From the NCBI GenBank assembly GCA_031841125.1, contig CM063114.1:27969266-28033265 (forward strand): a stretch of DNA of 64,000 nucleotides. The letters run 5' to 3'. Below the pieces are notes generated by a model. That model saw only the letters and a program-made list of their open reading frames with translations, searched no databases and had not been told where the DNA came from. This document shows positions 38,301 through 53,300 of this stretch, one piece after another. This stretch comes from Acanthococcus lagerstroemiae. Lineage: Eukaryota; Arthropoda; Insecta; Hemiptera; Eriococcidae. The first letter of the stretch is position 1. Every line of letters starts with the position of its first letter. The translations under genes were made by a program, and so were the position numbers.

Positions 38301-41300
38301 ATCGGGTTCGTATACAAATACTATTTGTTTGTCAAAATATAACAGGCCTGTATTCCCACACTCAGTGACGGCGAGAGCCGACCGAGGCCCAGTGCAATAA
38401 TTTTACGTTTATTTATTTATTCAGTTGGGAACTTGCTTCTGGTGGTCGTCCTTCATTTTTTTAAAGCCACCCCTAGAGTAATTTTTCTTTGTCCCCCGTG
38501 TTTTTCCACGGGCTCTTCAAATATGGCCTGGGCCAAATTTTACGGACCCGGTGTAAATGCACCTCTCGCCGTCACTGTTCACGATCGATTCAGTTTTATA
38601 TTGCCTGAATTCTTGAACTATTGGTACCTGAAACTTAATAATTGATTATGATTTTCATATTCGATTTTGAAATTCTTGAATATTTAAATTTCTTACTTTT
38701 GTTGAAAGTGAGACAGAAAACAGTAGTGTTTCCTTCAAGTTTATGTTAGCTGTCTGTTGGAATGTGGAATTTGATTATTTTGGTCGCTATAATTGTTTTA
38801 AAAATACCTCGAATGTATTGTAAAGTGGAGATAACGAGACGTACGCTAAACTGAAGGTACCAAAATATTGCTAATTGACAGGAGAACAATGCACCCTGAA
38901 CCTACCTATCAAAATAGAAAAATTAAAACAGAAAAATAAGAAAATGTATCAGAAGATTTGTATTATTCCTAGAAAATTTCATGTTTACAAAAAATTCCAA
39001 TTGTTGAATTTCCCCCCCCCCCCAGAATAACAATGAAAATTACAAGAAATTAAACAAAATTTATGAAACGTTGAACATTTTTACTAACAATTAAATGACT
39101 TCGTAATTTAACGGAAATGAGTTCGTTCAGGTTGATCCCAAAAGACTAATGTATACATAATTAAATCTGACCATAACATAATGAATTTGATCAAAAATAA
39201 TTAAGACAGAATGTCTACAGGTGCTGAAAAGTCTTGAATTTTGAAAGTAGGTCCTAAAAGTCCTGAAAAGGGCTGAAATTTAAAAAAAAAAAATTGAAAA
39301 GTCCTTCATATTTGTTAACACATTTTTAAAACCACACCCCTCAAAAATCAACGTTCGTTGTAAAATATCAGAATTTTTATTAATAATGATTACAGATAGT
39401 AAATTTGTTTCCAGTATTCAAAACTAAATTTTTTGCGATTCGTATGAGTGATAATTAAAAGTGTAGCGCAGGATATATTCGAAATGAAGGGGGTGCAGGA
39501 AGGAGGGAAGGGGAATAAGACAATTGGAAGCCAAAAAGAAGAAAAAAGATTTGCACACTCGGGGAAAATATGGAAAATATGCCGGCTACAGTCCTGTAAA
39601 GGGTCCTGAAAAAGTATTTCATTTTCACTTTTCAATTTCTGTAGACATCTTGTAAGAACAACCAACATCGACCAAATCTGACCATTAGTAATCTAAACAA
39701 TTGTAAACAATGCCTAAGAATGATCAAAATTTGCTGAAAGGGCCAAAGTGTTTGAATCTGATGAAATCTGTCACTACTAAGTCTGACGAAATGAGAACAT
39801 TTAAAAACGGAGTCTGACTTGACCTGGCCAAGAACGAACGAAACCAAAAACTATCAGACTCCCATAATCGACTAGAAGATCGAATGTGACCAATATTAAC
39901 AAGAAACCGGATTTTCCGAAGAGGAAGGGGGCAAGTAAGGTTTTCAAGGGATAAAAAGACGAAAATTGAGGTATTTTTTAAAAGTTGCCGATATTAGAGG
40001 ATTTTATGAACATAAAGGTAAAGTTACTGCTCGAGCAAAAATTTTTCGAAAATACGTGTTTTAAAGGCGAAAAATTGCTTATTTTTGCATATTTTACATT
40101 CAATTTCAGGTCTGGGGGCATTCACCCCCTGGCTACGCCACTGATTGTAAACATCGAAACTCAACACAATCTGACTAAAAATGATTAATAACAGAAATAA
40201 ACAAATCTGATCAAAATCAAATAAATTTAAATTTAAAAAAACAAAAACAAAAAAAAACACTAATATTCCGTAAAATTTGTCCAAGATCGACAAACATTTC
40301 GAAAGATTAGAAAGATAGATGCATAGCTAAACAAACTATCTAATAGATATCCAGCTAATTTGTTAATATGCACACGTACATACGTAGTTAAACTGACCTA
40401 TACATGTTTGAAAATCTGGAATTTATTCCAAAAATTACGTACCCACAGAGTACCAAATGAGTTTCCAAGAAATTTGAAAATTGACTGAACATTTTCTGGA
40501 ACTTGATACTCTTTTATCCATCTAAATTTTGAATTTCAGGTATTACAAAAAAAGAACAAAAATATGTGATAACCTTTATTCAGAAACATTTGGAGAAAGG
40601 ACCTGAATGTACTATAATTTTAGAACTCTTCCTGAATAGTTTAAATGGGAGTTAAATCTTTTATTTTATTGCTGTCGATACTCCATACTTAGTACATTCT
40701 TGCTCAAGCTAGATAGCGCAACATTTCGAAATAACCAGCAATCCTAAATTTTACAAGATTGACTAAGGAAAATTGAAATTATGTAACTAAAAATTGAGTA
40801 CAGAATGAAAATTAAAAAAATTAAAATTTTACAAAATCGTGTGTGTAAATTACCTAAAAATATTTCAGTTTATTGCGGATGCTCAATATTTATTTCAAAA
40901 GTGACCATTCAAAATTCACAAATATTCATTCCTAAAAATATTAATTTATTAAATTTTAAACCATGAGCTCAAAATTTATTTCAAAAATCCTACAATACAG
41001 AATTCAACAAATTTATTATCTACTATTGTGCAGTACTCATTTTACTGATGATTTTCAATTTTTTTTTGTCTTTCTTTTTCCTTTGTTTGATTCTCCATTG
41101 ATTCTCTCCCTACCCCCTAAAACTGCAAAATTTGAGCTCGACTGGGTACTATTAATGCATGTCCGATCGCCTCCTCTGAGGAGAAATATGCAGAGTTTGA
41201 CATTTTTATTTCAAATTTTTGTGTCTCAGTTGCTGTTCAAGCTATAAATACGAGCATAGAGGTTCATTATGTACAGCCGTATGACGTTTTTGAAGAATAA

Positions 41301-44300
41301 AATTCTAGAGAATGACAATTGTTGATAGTGTTTGCCCTCTGCGGGGTGCCCGAAAAAGTGGCTAAGAAAATTGGCAATTGATATCTTCAACACAGTACTC
41401 GATTTGTATATTTTCAAGGTCACTAGCATTGTTTTTGAGGTTCAGTGACGGCGAAAACCGAGCAGGGCCCAAGTACAATAATTTTGCGTATTATTATTAT
41501 TTTTTTTTATTTTATTTATTCAGTCTCTGGTGGTCGCCTATCACTACTTCACTGTTTTTAACCATCCCTAAGAAATTTCGAAGATTTTTCCTCGGGCTCA
41601 TTCATTCTTTTCTAATTTTACTCTCAACCCGAGTCCTGGAATCCATGCTTTCGAGCATTTCCTCAGAGACGTCGGGGAGGCTGTTAGTGCTGTCTTAGCC
41701 ATCTTCTCTTGCCAAAAAATCGGCCTAGGTCGAAATGTAGCCAGTTGCTACGTGAGCTCGATCCCGGGACCTCCGGATTCTGAGTCCAGCGCGCTATCCA
41801 CTCGGCCAATCAGACCCTCTACTTGGCCAACCAGACCCTCTACTTGGCCAACCAGACCCCTTAAGAATCCGGGCCCGGTGCAAATGCATGTTTTGCTTCG
41901 ATCCCAGTCTTCTTGGATACCTCCTCTGAGGTTCAAACCTAACAGACAATATGAAAAGTTGAATTCAGTGACCTTGGAAATCTATTCATTTCCATAGTCA
42001 AGTATTTTGTATTTAGAAAACGTCATATAAGCTGTACAATAGGGTGGATTGAAAGTTTTTCATTAGAAATTCGAAAATGGTCTGAAAATAAGTGCAGTAT
42101 TAATTATTGGAAATTCCGAATTATACAGTCTGCTGAATTACTTAGAAAATTTAACATAGGGTGTTCCATAAGGGCTGTTTGCAATTTTCTTTTTAAAAAT
42201 CCTAAGAATTGAGTTTGGCCGAAAAATGTGGTTCTAATATGAAAATTATTTCTCATCAATTTGAATTTAATATTTTTCAAATCAAATCTTCATTTCAAGA
42301 TGTCTCAAATCACAGGAAAAAAATTCACCAGTTTTTAAATGGACCAAAAAAGTCGTATGTACTACTATAAAATTTCACTTTTGGTTGCTGTGAAAATTAG
42401 TCGTATAGAAATTGTTCACCTGGTACGAATTTTAAAAGAAAATGTAAAATTTTTTCCTTCAAATTTCAAGCACATCACCCATTAGTTGGAATAGGTGATG
42501 TATGTTCTTGCTCTACTAAATGTAAAATATTCTCCCTACCTACTGCATCCAGGTATGTACCAAAATATTAGTGGAAGAAGGGTTGGATTTTTCCCACTGA
42601 TTTCCCAATTATGAAGTACTTGAAATTCATACAAGTACTACAAAAACATGTTGCTGGTTTTACGAGTATGTACTAGCGATTTTTTCTGACATTTGGGAGA
42701 GGGATGATTATTATACCTTTCAAATGGGATGGTCTTGACTTCTTAGAGTATAAAAGAGTACACTCTACTCGTGGATAGCAATCCGAGATCAGACATCACG
42801 AATACTGATTGTTTTTCACAGTCGATAGTTTCAATAGTACTAAAAAAACAGTCAATACTATTGAAGGTAGTTTGATAGTTTGTTTTTCACAGTCGATAGT
42901 TTCAATAGTACTAAAAAAACAGTCAATACTATTGAAGGTAGTTTGATAGTTTGTAAGAATCTATCAAATAATTTTAATCGTTTTCTTTTATAACCGAAAG
43001 TAAATAAAATAACAACTTATCATGGTGTCACTCTAATTGATGTCGCTTAGCTTAGTCTATCATAGAAACGACTTTCTGAAACTCCTAATGTCCCTTAGAT
43101 TTCAAAGCATATATCGAGAGCCGACTCGTATTGGGAAGCTAACCAAAAGTACCTATGTTGGTAGCCCTGCTTCTATAACTGGGGGATAATTTAACTCGTT
43201 CATGTAAAACACGTGTAAAAGGAGTGAGCTTTGAACGCCTTTGGCGTGTTATAGAAATCGTTTTTGAAAAAAAGTTAGTTGAAATAATTTCATCAATAGC
43301 ACTGAGCTGTCAGGATAAAAAAGAATTACCTCCATGGACATTTTTTAACAGTAGCGTAAATACGAGGGGGGATTTGGGGACAGCCCCCCCCCAGAACCCT
43401 TTAAATATCAGATATATAACTTTGTTTCTTTTTTGAACTTTGTGAAAAAATATACCTACTTTTTATTCTATGATTTCAATCCCCCCCTCCCCCGAAGGAA
43501 TGAGTAGTTACGCTACTGTTTTTAAATGAAATCACGTAAAATTGAAAATCGCGATTCTTGATGTAGAAGAATAGGGAAGCTGAAATAATCCCCGGACGTT
43601 TCCAATGTGTTGAGCATTACTTAGTTTGTGTTAGTGTGATACACTAGCGCTACCTAGGCGATGTTAACTTCCCAATTGGGTTGAGCTTGGCGACTTGTAT
43701 CTTATCTATCTCGTCGTGGTCAAGAGACTATGTAGTGACACTTTGGTATAATTCCAAAAGTTTCTAGTTTACCTGACGTGCCCAATGACCTTCATATTCG
43801 TACTCTATTGGCGTTTGGACATTCCTATAGGTGCGCTAGTGTCGTGGACGAAAAAATGATTCAGGTATTTTTACCATACAAACATGTACAAGTAAAATGA
43901 GCTCTAGCAGCTTCATTATTGTTTTTATGGAACACTGAAGAGAACTAAAGTGTCAGCCCTTATCATTTCCTTTCAGATGAGCCCAACTTCAGTTGTTTTT
44001 GTTTGGAGAACACTTTTGTCTTTGATTATCTTTTCGTCGAAATACACCAGTCAGGGCGCCGCGTTTAGTTAGGCGCTTCCAAATGCAAATAATCGACCAG
44101 CTGTAATAATTTGTAAAATTTATTTTTCATATAGTTCACATGTATGGACACCCACTTCAAATGCGGTGCCAATGGCACGCACCAGGCATTCTGCATTGTC
44201 AGTAGTCTGAAATGTGACGGACGAGTGAACTGTCCGAACGGCGAAGACGAACAAAACTGCCCTCAGACCTGCAAAGAGAATGAGGTAATGGTCTTAATTT

Positions 44301-47300
44301 TCATTCGTGTAACTATCTGTTCAACGGGCTCTTGTAACGGCATGTGTAACTGATTTTGTGATCCCATAGTTCAAATGTCGAAGTAGCGGCAAGTGCATTC
44401 CGCACGTGCACGTCTGCGACGACGAAAACGATTGCATCGATAGAAGCGACGAAATGAACTGCAGTTCGAACCTATGTCTTGTTAATCAGTTCCGCTGTAA
44501 TAATGGACGTTGTATCATGAAGAACTGGGTTTGCGACGGAGACAAAGATTGTCCGGATGGCGAAGATGAACCCAGTGATGAGTGCGACCAGCGCACTTGT
44601 GATCCGACTTACTTCAAATGCGCCAACCACAAGTTAGTATCTTTCCATTGTTTCCAGATTAATGATTTCCATTTTTACCGATTTCGATTCCATTTCTCGA
44701 TATTGCAATCATTCCAGATGTATTCCCGGGCGATGGAAGTGTGATTATGACGACGATTGTGGTGATAAATCCGATGAGTTAGATTGCCCCCAGAAGAACT
44801 GTTCGGAATCCGAATACAGGTATTGCGATTATTTAAACGGTTCTTATTCTGAAATCCCATTCAAGAGCTCTCAAAAGTAACTTTCTACGCTCTTGGAAAT
44901 TATAGACACTAAGATGATAATTGTGTAATTTCGATGTTCCCTGGGCTAAGGGTGCTCGCCTTGCAGAATTTTGTGAAATACGCTCACAAACCTTGCTCAC
45001 TTCATGAAATGGCTGTTTCAGGTGCCATGACGGAAAATGCATCAGCAACAGTTCCGTATGCAATGGGCAGTTTGATTGTCACGATAAAAGCGATGAATTG
45101 AATTGCAACATAACGTGTCTTGAACATGAGTTCAGATGTCACAACCCGACGTATTGCCTTCCTTCGTTAGTATTTTATTCGATTTCATTCTGATTCGGCT
45201 TCTTCGGAAAATAGCTGGATGTAATGAACCGGTTTTCCTAGCATTTTCTACATCTTTTTGAAGATAATTTAATTAGCGAAAGTGTAAAACATCAGTACAT
45301 AATTGGATACGAGACTATCATAATTGCCCTCTGAATTATTAGCATTATTTCCGGTGGGTTAATCGATATCAAAGCTCGGAAAGCGAAAGTATCTAACAAG
45401 CTCCCTAGTTTCTGAATTCAGTTTTAATTCTGCTTCGCTAGCTTTTGCTCCTGATGTGCTTCGGCTTCGAACTTTCATTTCCCTGATCTGCAACTAAAAA
45501 TTATCCGATAATCTCAGGAGTCTGGACTGAAAAAAGAAATTTTGTTCTTCAGCTCTCTTGGCCTCTTCAATCTATAACTGAAAATTATTCAATAATCTAT
45601 AAAGTCTAGACTGGAGAAAGAAATTGAGTTCTTTAGCTCTCATGGCCTCTCTAATCTCTGATTAGGTATTTTATTCTATGCATGATGTAACAGTATTTTG
45701 ACTGTCACGCTACCTGTGGTGAAAGTTGCTTTTTACCCGCACCTGTGTTACCCGTGAAAGAAAAGCAAGATACAATGAAAAAACGGATCGACCACAGTAT
45801 CGATCAATGAAAACGATTGAGAAGTTCAACAAGCTTGAAAAGTGTGACAGCATGTTTCGTTCACGTGTTCACGTTCTTTCCGTTCCCCATGAATTCATGT
45901 ATCCTGATAGTATGACTATGAATTCGAACGATTTTAATTTTGAAAGTAAAGAGGATAGGTTTCTGTTTTAACATTATTTATAGAATAAAATACGAGTATC
46001 TTATAATACATTCGAGTATCGTGAACGTTTACCATCTCAGCAAATTGCTCTACTCGCCCAACGGCTCATATTGCAAACGTTTACTTCGCTGAGTAAACGT
46101 TCACTTTACCCACATGTATAGTAATATACTATTACCTCTGCGTTCTCATAGTCTACCAATGGAACATGGAAATACTGGTTATTCTAAAACTCAATTCATG
46201 TAACTGAAAATACTCATACGGATTTACTCTGACTGACTTTTGAAACCTCCGGAGTCCCTAACATTAATATAGAAATTTAATGATCGTCTGTATTTAATAT
46301 TCGAACTGGAACATCTGCAGGATGTACAGATGCGACTTCGAGCCCGACTGTGCGGATGGCAGTGATGAATTGGATTGCATGGCGTCTTGTTCGGCCGACC
46401 AGTTCACCTGCAATAATAGCGAATGTATTTCGGATAGCTGGCAATGCGACGCGGAAAACGATTGCTTGGACGGAAGCGACGAGCTCGAATCGCTTTGTAA
46501 AACACGTCCGTGCCCTCCCAGCAAATTCAGGTACGCGATTTCAATGTCTAAGAGAGTTGAAATCTTTTAATGATATAGAAAGTGTATAGTGCATATCCTT
46601 TGGAAATATGTGACTTACCTATGTATAGTGCTCAGGCGTGATTGGCATCACCCGATAATTTGCCGATGAAGTAGATCAAACACAAAAGTACCGTGTATCG
46701 GGATTTTTTCTTATTTGGAAGTTAAAAACGAGAATATTTCCAAAACCGGAGAAACTGCAGATTTGGGAAGAATTATCTATTAAACGAAACAGGACTTCGA
46801 TTTCATTGTCCGGCCTCGAAAATGCGATGATTCTTTACAGAATCAGAAAAATCCTTTGATATTGGCTATGCTTCTTTTCGTCCTACAGAAGATGGGAAAA
46901 ATCACTTATGAGACTCGGGAAGACTTGAAACCCTGGAAATGATTGAGTGATGGAACCGAGGACAGTTATCCTAGCTACTAGAATTTAGATTGCATATCTT
47001 GCTGTCATTTTGTTCCTCCTATTTACGTATATAATCCGAAACTGTCTCAATTTCCTTTTTACAGCACAAATCTTATGGTGGAATGATAGTTTTTTTGACT
47101 ATAGCTTTAACTAGAATGTCGTATTTTGGTGCAGAAATGTGTGCAAAATTTTATTATAAATTTATATTGATGTTTAGATTTTGCCTGAGGAGGTGAGTGT
47201 TAAAGAAGACTTAAATAATATCTTGACCTCTGAGTTCGTTCAAAACTATTCAAGATCTCTTTGTGACTGTCGCAATAGTGTTTTAGATTCTTCAAGACAC

Positions 47301-50300
47301 GTTTAATTCTGTGACATTATTCTGTACTTGGTCTAGACTAGTCTCCTTTTGCTTATCAAGGCCTTTCAATGGCTTTCCAGATTGGTTCGAGATTCTTCGA
47401 GTTCTTGAAGCCCCTTGTTGGACTCACTAAGACGTTTCTTGAAAAACAATTTCTTGTTCAAGATTCTTGAATAGCTTGTAGACTTATGATATTCACCCTG
47501 ATGAGTTTAAGACTCCTTAAGACTCTTATTTGAAATTTACGTTAATTTGGTTGAATGCTATCCAGTCGAGTAGGTACAGTAAGACAAGAATGGTTCCGAA
47601 ATCGAAAGAACATTTGACTGAATGCGTAGAATACGTTCAGTAACTAAGACATATCCATGTACCAATGTATCTGCATGCAGTGTAGATACTCGTCATTAGC
47701 TTACTGATGATCTTCTTCTCACGACTGGAGATAGACAGAAAAGTGGTGCCAGTAGGCAATTTCCTTCTAGCCATGTGCTCATTGATTTTAATCTTTGCTG
47801 CGCGGCTGCAACCTGCAGCCGAATAATTTGCAATTTACAGCCATGGGTATACTTGAGCAAAAACTATAACGCCCCCCCTCCCGACACGCTCGCCGCTCCA
47901 CCCGACATTCTTTCAGCCATGTGCACATGTTAAATCATGGATGTTATACACATATGTCTCAGTCTGGTCTGGCTATCTGTTATCGGTCCTTGTACTACCA
48001 TTCCCCTCTTCCTTCAAAATTAATTGAATTGAGACCTACAAGTTCGAACCCCAAGCTTGCTTTCTGTAAAAATAGAAATTGCCAGGCGCGGATCCACGGG
48101 GGGATGTGGGAAAATCTCCGAAACCAAAAAAATAAAAAGAGTTAAATTCTGTGGGGAGGAGGAAAAATCTGTGGGGGCGGAGGGGGAAAATTTGTGGCGG
48201 GAGTTTTCTCTTGGCTCTGCCGTAGTAAATCTTTATTTTCCAGCACTTGAACTAGAATATTATAACTACTGAGAAGTGGATCTATGGTCATATATTTCAG
48301 GTTCAAGGCGCATTCGATTCCTCAAACGCCGCTCGAACCTGGAGTTTAATACAATCTCATTAGATATGAACGTAGACTGCTCAAAATAATATTATAAGGC
48401 TCATCAGATTAGAATTTAATTAAATATAGACGTTCCGTATTAATTTGTTTTTACAGATGTCGCAATCATAAATGCATATCAAAGAGCCGGGTTTGTAATG
48501 GCGAGAATAACTGCGGCGATAACTCGGACGAAGCTAACGGCGCTTGTGAGTATATTACAAACAGATCTGTTGAGATTGATACGTGTATTCCGTACCCGCG
48601 AACGGCCTCTAAACTTGATACCAAAATGTGGCAACGAGCTAATATATAGCTGATTCCTTCTGCAGGCGAGTATGTCGGAAATTGCCAGGAAGGAACATTC
48701 AAGTGCACCAACAATCACTGCATCAATAAAACTTTAGTATGCGATGGTCAGAACGACTGCGGCGATAACTCGGACGAGGAAAAATGCGCCTCAGAGTGCA
48801 GTTTCGGCTCCTGCTCCCAGGAGTGCTTCGTAAAGAAACACGTCGCTCATTGTCGCTGCACTCCCGGATATTGGCTGGATCCTGCGGATAATAAAACTTG
48901 CCACGCTAACGGTTGGTGCTCAGCGACTCCCAACCGGCTTGATAGTTGTACATTACCACGAATTCGCTTAATTCGCGTTTTCTTTTTTCGCCCGCAGGAA
49001 ACGCAGCGTACTTGGCAGTGGCGATTGAATCCGATTTGGGCATCATTGATCCGTATCGAGCTAGCGACAACTTTCTGAAAAAAGTAACGCTTTCAAAAAC
49101 TGGCAATAAAATAGAAACGTTCGATATGATGTGGGGCAAAGATGAAGTGTACATATTCTGGGCCAACAAACAAGAAAACAGTATCTTTTCTACGGTGATA
49201 CCTCAGCACTTACATAAGTTCGAGACTGCACTGAAGAAACTCAACGAGAGCGGAGTACCGTTGGTAAGTTGTAAATACTCGAGTCGAGTATCAATTGCGA
49301 GTATATTTGTACCCGTATTAGTAATGCCGATTGCGATTTTTTGTAGATCAACGTGGAAGGTGAAGTGCAGAGCGTGGCTGTTGACTGGATAAGCAGAGTA
49401 GTCTATTGGTTGGAATCGAGCACTGCTCATCATGCGATTATGGCGGCTACGGTTAAAGGAAGATACAAGAAAACGCTTTTCAATTCTGATCTGTACAAAC
49501 CTCACAGCTTGGTGGTCGATCCTATCCGAGGGTGAGTAGTGTCTGATGCATTCGCGATTTACTGAAAACGCATGCTTCGCACATGATTGTGATTTTAAAA
49601 TCAATGGTATTGGCAGGCAGTTATATTGGACCGAGTGCGGCAAACACGCCGGCATCGAAGTAGCCGGCACTGATGGAACGTCGAGAAAGACCTTGATCTC
49701 GCAGGACATCTTCTGGCCTGTTGGACTGACTATCGATTACCCGGCCAAAAGACTGTATTGGATCGATAGTAAACTGAGATTGATCGAGTGCGTTGAATTG
49801 AACGGCACGAACAGAAAATTAGTTTACCAGTTTCCGTCAGGTTAGTATTGGTTCTGACGCTTGTCATGTTTGTAAAGGCGGTACAGATACGTTGCTTGAC
49901 TGTCTCTATCTTATCTAGGCGGTAGTAGTTGGGCAAGAAGCCCGGGAAAGACATTCAGAATATACAATAACTGAATAGTGTAAACCCCCTCTCGTGTGTG
50001 TTTTTGAATTAATTTGATGCCCTCAGGATGGTTAACTGAGTGAATAGATGAACGAAAAGTACTGGTGATCTAGAACGAGTTGAGCTGCTGACTGCTTTCT
50101 CATTGATGATGCGAATGAAAATACCTTTGGAGTGTGCTATCAAATCGGGAGTCTTAAGTCTTAAACTCCCCAAGTCGAAAATTATTTGAGTTACGGACAC
50201 CATCTCCTTGACAAAACGGCAGCCACCATTGGACTTTTAGTACGTTAAATCCTAACGCTTTTCGTATAACCAGGAACCCGGAGCCGCTCCGATCTAATAG

Positions 50301-53300
50301 TGAATTTAGCTCTGACCCGGCTCGAATTCTTGAAATTGTCTCCGGATTCGGAGAATCATTTTTGCCAGGTTCCGCCAAATAATCTTTATCGGTTCCAGCT
50401 CTAGTGAAAAACTATTGATATCTCTATTAAAAATTTAGTTTTTGCACCTTCGGTTATTTGTACAGAGAAGAGTGAAGAGATGCCGGTAGTAATCGAGGAG
50501 CGATAGAGGGAAGATTGCAGTAGGGGGGCCGAAAATTGACTGGTTCCAGTAAAATTTTGAAATTGGTACTGGCTCTCCTGAAAAACGAATGAATCTGAGC
50601 TCTAGCTCGAGGTCGTTGTAACTGCCAGGAAAGTCAGAAAATACATTGTTACTTATGGAGGCGCAAATGTTTCTTGTTTCTCTTGAAGAATTTGGTTTTT
50701 AGATTAAATGGTTTGCAAGAAAAGGCCCTTCAGATTTATTCAGTTTCCTGGACTCTCACTAGGGCAATTATGTTTGAAGATTTTTTGTCGGAAGACCGTA
50801 ATTAGTTTCTTTTCTCGAGAGGGAGGGAGAGCAGTTTTACGAGATAGGACTCATAATAATTATCGTTTAAGAATCTTTTGTAGTCTGTCAGACTTGTTTG
50901 GGACTCTAAAACTTCTTAAAAACTCAGTATAACAACTTTATGATTCTTATTGCCTCAATGAAGACTCGCCAACGCATGCTGAGAACTTTTCCCCCATACT
51001 TGCTTGAGATTCTTTAAGACTCGTGTACGATCGTTAAACTCCTCGAAACTTGAGAAGACTTGGAATGCTGATTGGAGACTGTGCATTGGTCTTGCTCAGA
51101 ATACTTGTTTCAGACTTATTATGACGTCCAGGCTTCATGGAGACCTAACTTGAAGACGTGTTGAATATTTCAGACTGTTGAAAACCTTTCAGAACTCGTT
51201 AAGAACTTATTATGATGATTCTAGCCTTGAGTGAGGATCTTCTTCGATGTGATGAAAACCTTGTAAAATTCCTCCGTAGCGGTTTAAGAATTCTTGAGAT
51301 GCGTGGAAAACATTAAAACTTCGTGATGCTAGCTAAGACTCTTGAATGCTCATTTAGTGATGGCAAACTATCAATAAAATATCAGAATATCAGTACATAT
51401 TCAGAAATATTGAACCAATGTCGATATCAAAATTTTTTTAAATAATATCGCCATTTCTAAAAAACAATAGCAATACTAAAATATCAATAGTTGGAAATAT
51501 CAATATTATCAATACTGTAAGTTTTAAAATATTGCCATTACTAAAGAGCATTATGGCAAAATATCGATAAAATATCGAGTATTCAGAAGTATTGAAACCA
51601 TATCGATATTAAAATGGAAAATATTGATATTGTCAATACCAAAAATTTTTGAATATTGCCATTACTAAAGTGCAATAGTAATGGCAAAATATCGATCAAA
51701 CCAATATTTATACTGAAATGGGAAATATCAATATTATTGATACCAAAATTTTTTATATATTGCCGTTATCAAAAGAGCAATAGTGATGACAGAATATAGA
51801 TAAAATATCAACATAACGATATTAAAGTGGGAAATATTGATATTATCAATAATAAAAATTTTCAAATATTGCCATTACTGAAGAGCATATGATAATGACA
51901 AAATATTGATGGTATATCAAAATACTGATAGTTGTAATATCGAATCAGTATCAAATAAAAGTGGGAAATATCGATATTATCAATACCAAAAATTTTCAAA
52001 CATTGCCATTACTAAATAGCATAAATATAGTGATGGCAAAATATCGATAAAATATCAAAAGACATATTAGTGTTTAGAAATATCGAACCAATATTGATAT
52101 TAAATAGAAAATATTGATATTGTCAATACCAAAAATGTTCGAATACTGCTATTACTAAAGAGCAGTAGTAATGGCAAGCTATCAAGAGTTAGAAATTAAT
52201 ATCAACCGAATATCGATATTGAATTCAGAAATATTAATATTATTGATACCAAAATTTTTTAAATATCACCATTATCAAAAGAGCAATAGTGATGACAAAA
52301 TATCAATAAAATAACAAAACATCAATATTTAGAAGTCATAATATTAAAATGGAAAATATCAATATTATTGATACCAAAAGTTTTCTGATATTGCCATGAC
52401 CAAAAAGCAATTGTAATAGCAAAATATTGATAAAATATCAAAATATTGATACTGACATGGAAGATATCAATATTATTCATAACAAATATTGCCATTACTA
52501 AAGAGCATAGTAATTACCAAATATCAATAAAATATCCATGTTCAGAAATGTCAAACTAATATTGATATTAAAATGGAAAATTCCTATATTATCGATACCA
52601 AACATTTTCAAATATTGCCATTACTAAAGAGCAATAGTAATGGCGAAATATTGATAAAATATCGAAATACTGATAGTTGGTAATATTGGACCAATATCAA
52701 TATAAAAGTGGGAAATATTGATGCTATCAATACTAAAAATTTTCAAATATTGCCATTTAAAGATGATATAGTGATGGCAAAATATTGATAAAATATCAAA
52801 ATATTAGTATTCAGAAATGTCAAACCAATATTGATATCAAAATGGGAAATATTGATATTATCAATACCAGTAATTTTGAATATTGCCATTACTAAAGTGC
52901 AATTGTTAGAAATATCAAACCAGTATTGATATTGAATTTGGAAATATCAATATTATCAATACCAAAATTTTTTAAATATTGCCATTATCAAAAGAGCAAT
53001 AGTGATGACAAAATATCAATAAAATATCAAAACATCAATATTTTATTTAGAAATATTGATGTGAAAATGGAAAATATTGATATTATCAATACCAAAAGTT
53101 TTCTAATATTGCCATTATCAAAAAGCAATTGTAATAGCAAAATATTGATAAAATATCAAAATATCGATATTAAAGTGGGAAATATAGATATTATCAATGA
53201 CAAACATTTTCCAATATTGCCATTACTAAAGAGCATATATTATAGTAATGGAAAAATATCGATAAAATATCAAAATATCCATATTCAGAAATATCAAACC

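Larger units (their letters stand above)
38306..44134. other. Largest mid-gene intron, repeat-rich
   Basis: A 5.8-kb intron. It holds a 215-bp inverted-end element (38363-38577), a related element with a nested SINE (41443-41895), a hAT-like terminus CCTGGCTACGCCACTG at about 40122-40140 without a found partner, a 71-bp tandem duplication (42811-42952) and a 170-bp MITE (43349-43518). Words of the type AAGTCCTGAAAAG occur at about 39225-39300 and 39590-39615. The remainder is AT-rich without features. Confidence 0.6.

Noticed and set aside
48085..48280. A TIR element starting CAGGCGCGGATCCACGGGGG
   Set aside because: The possible partner AGTGGATCTATGG at about 48270 matches too poorly to define an element.
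49203..49709. A 168-codon minus-strand frame
   Set aside because: It is antisense to LRP1 exons 61-63, which form a clear propeller.
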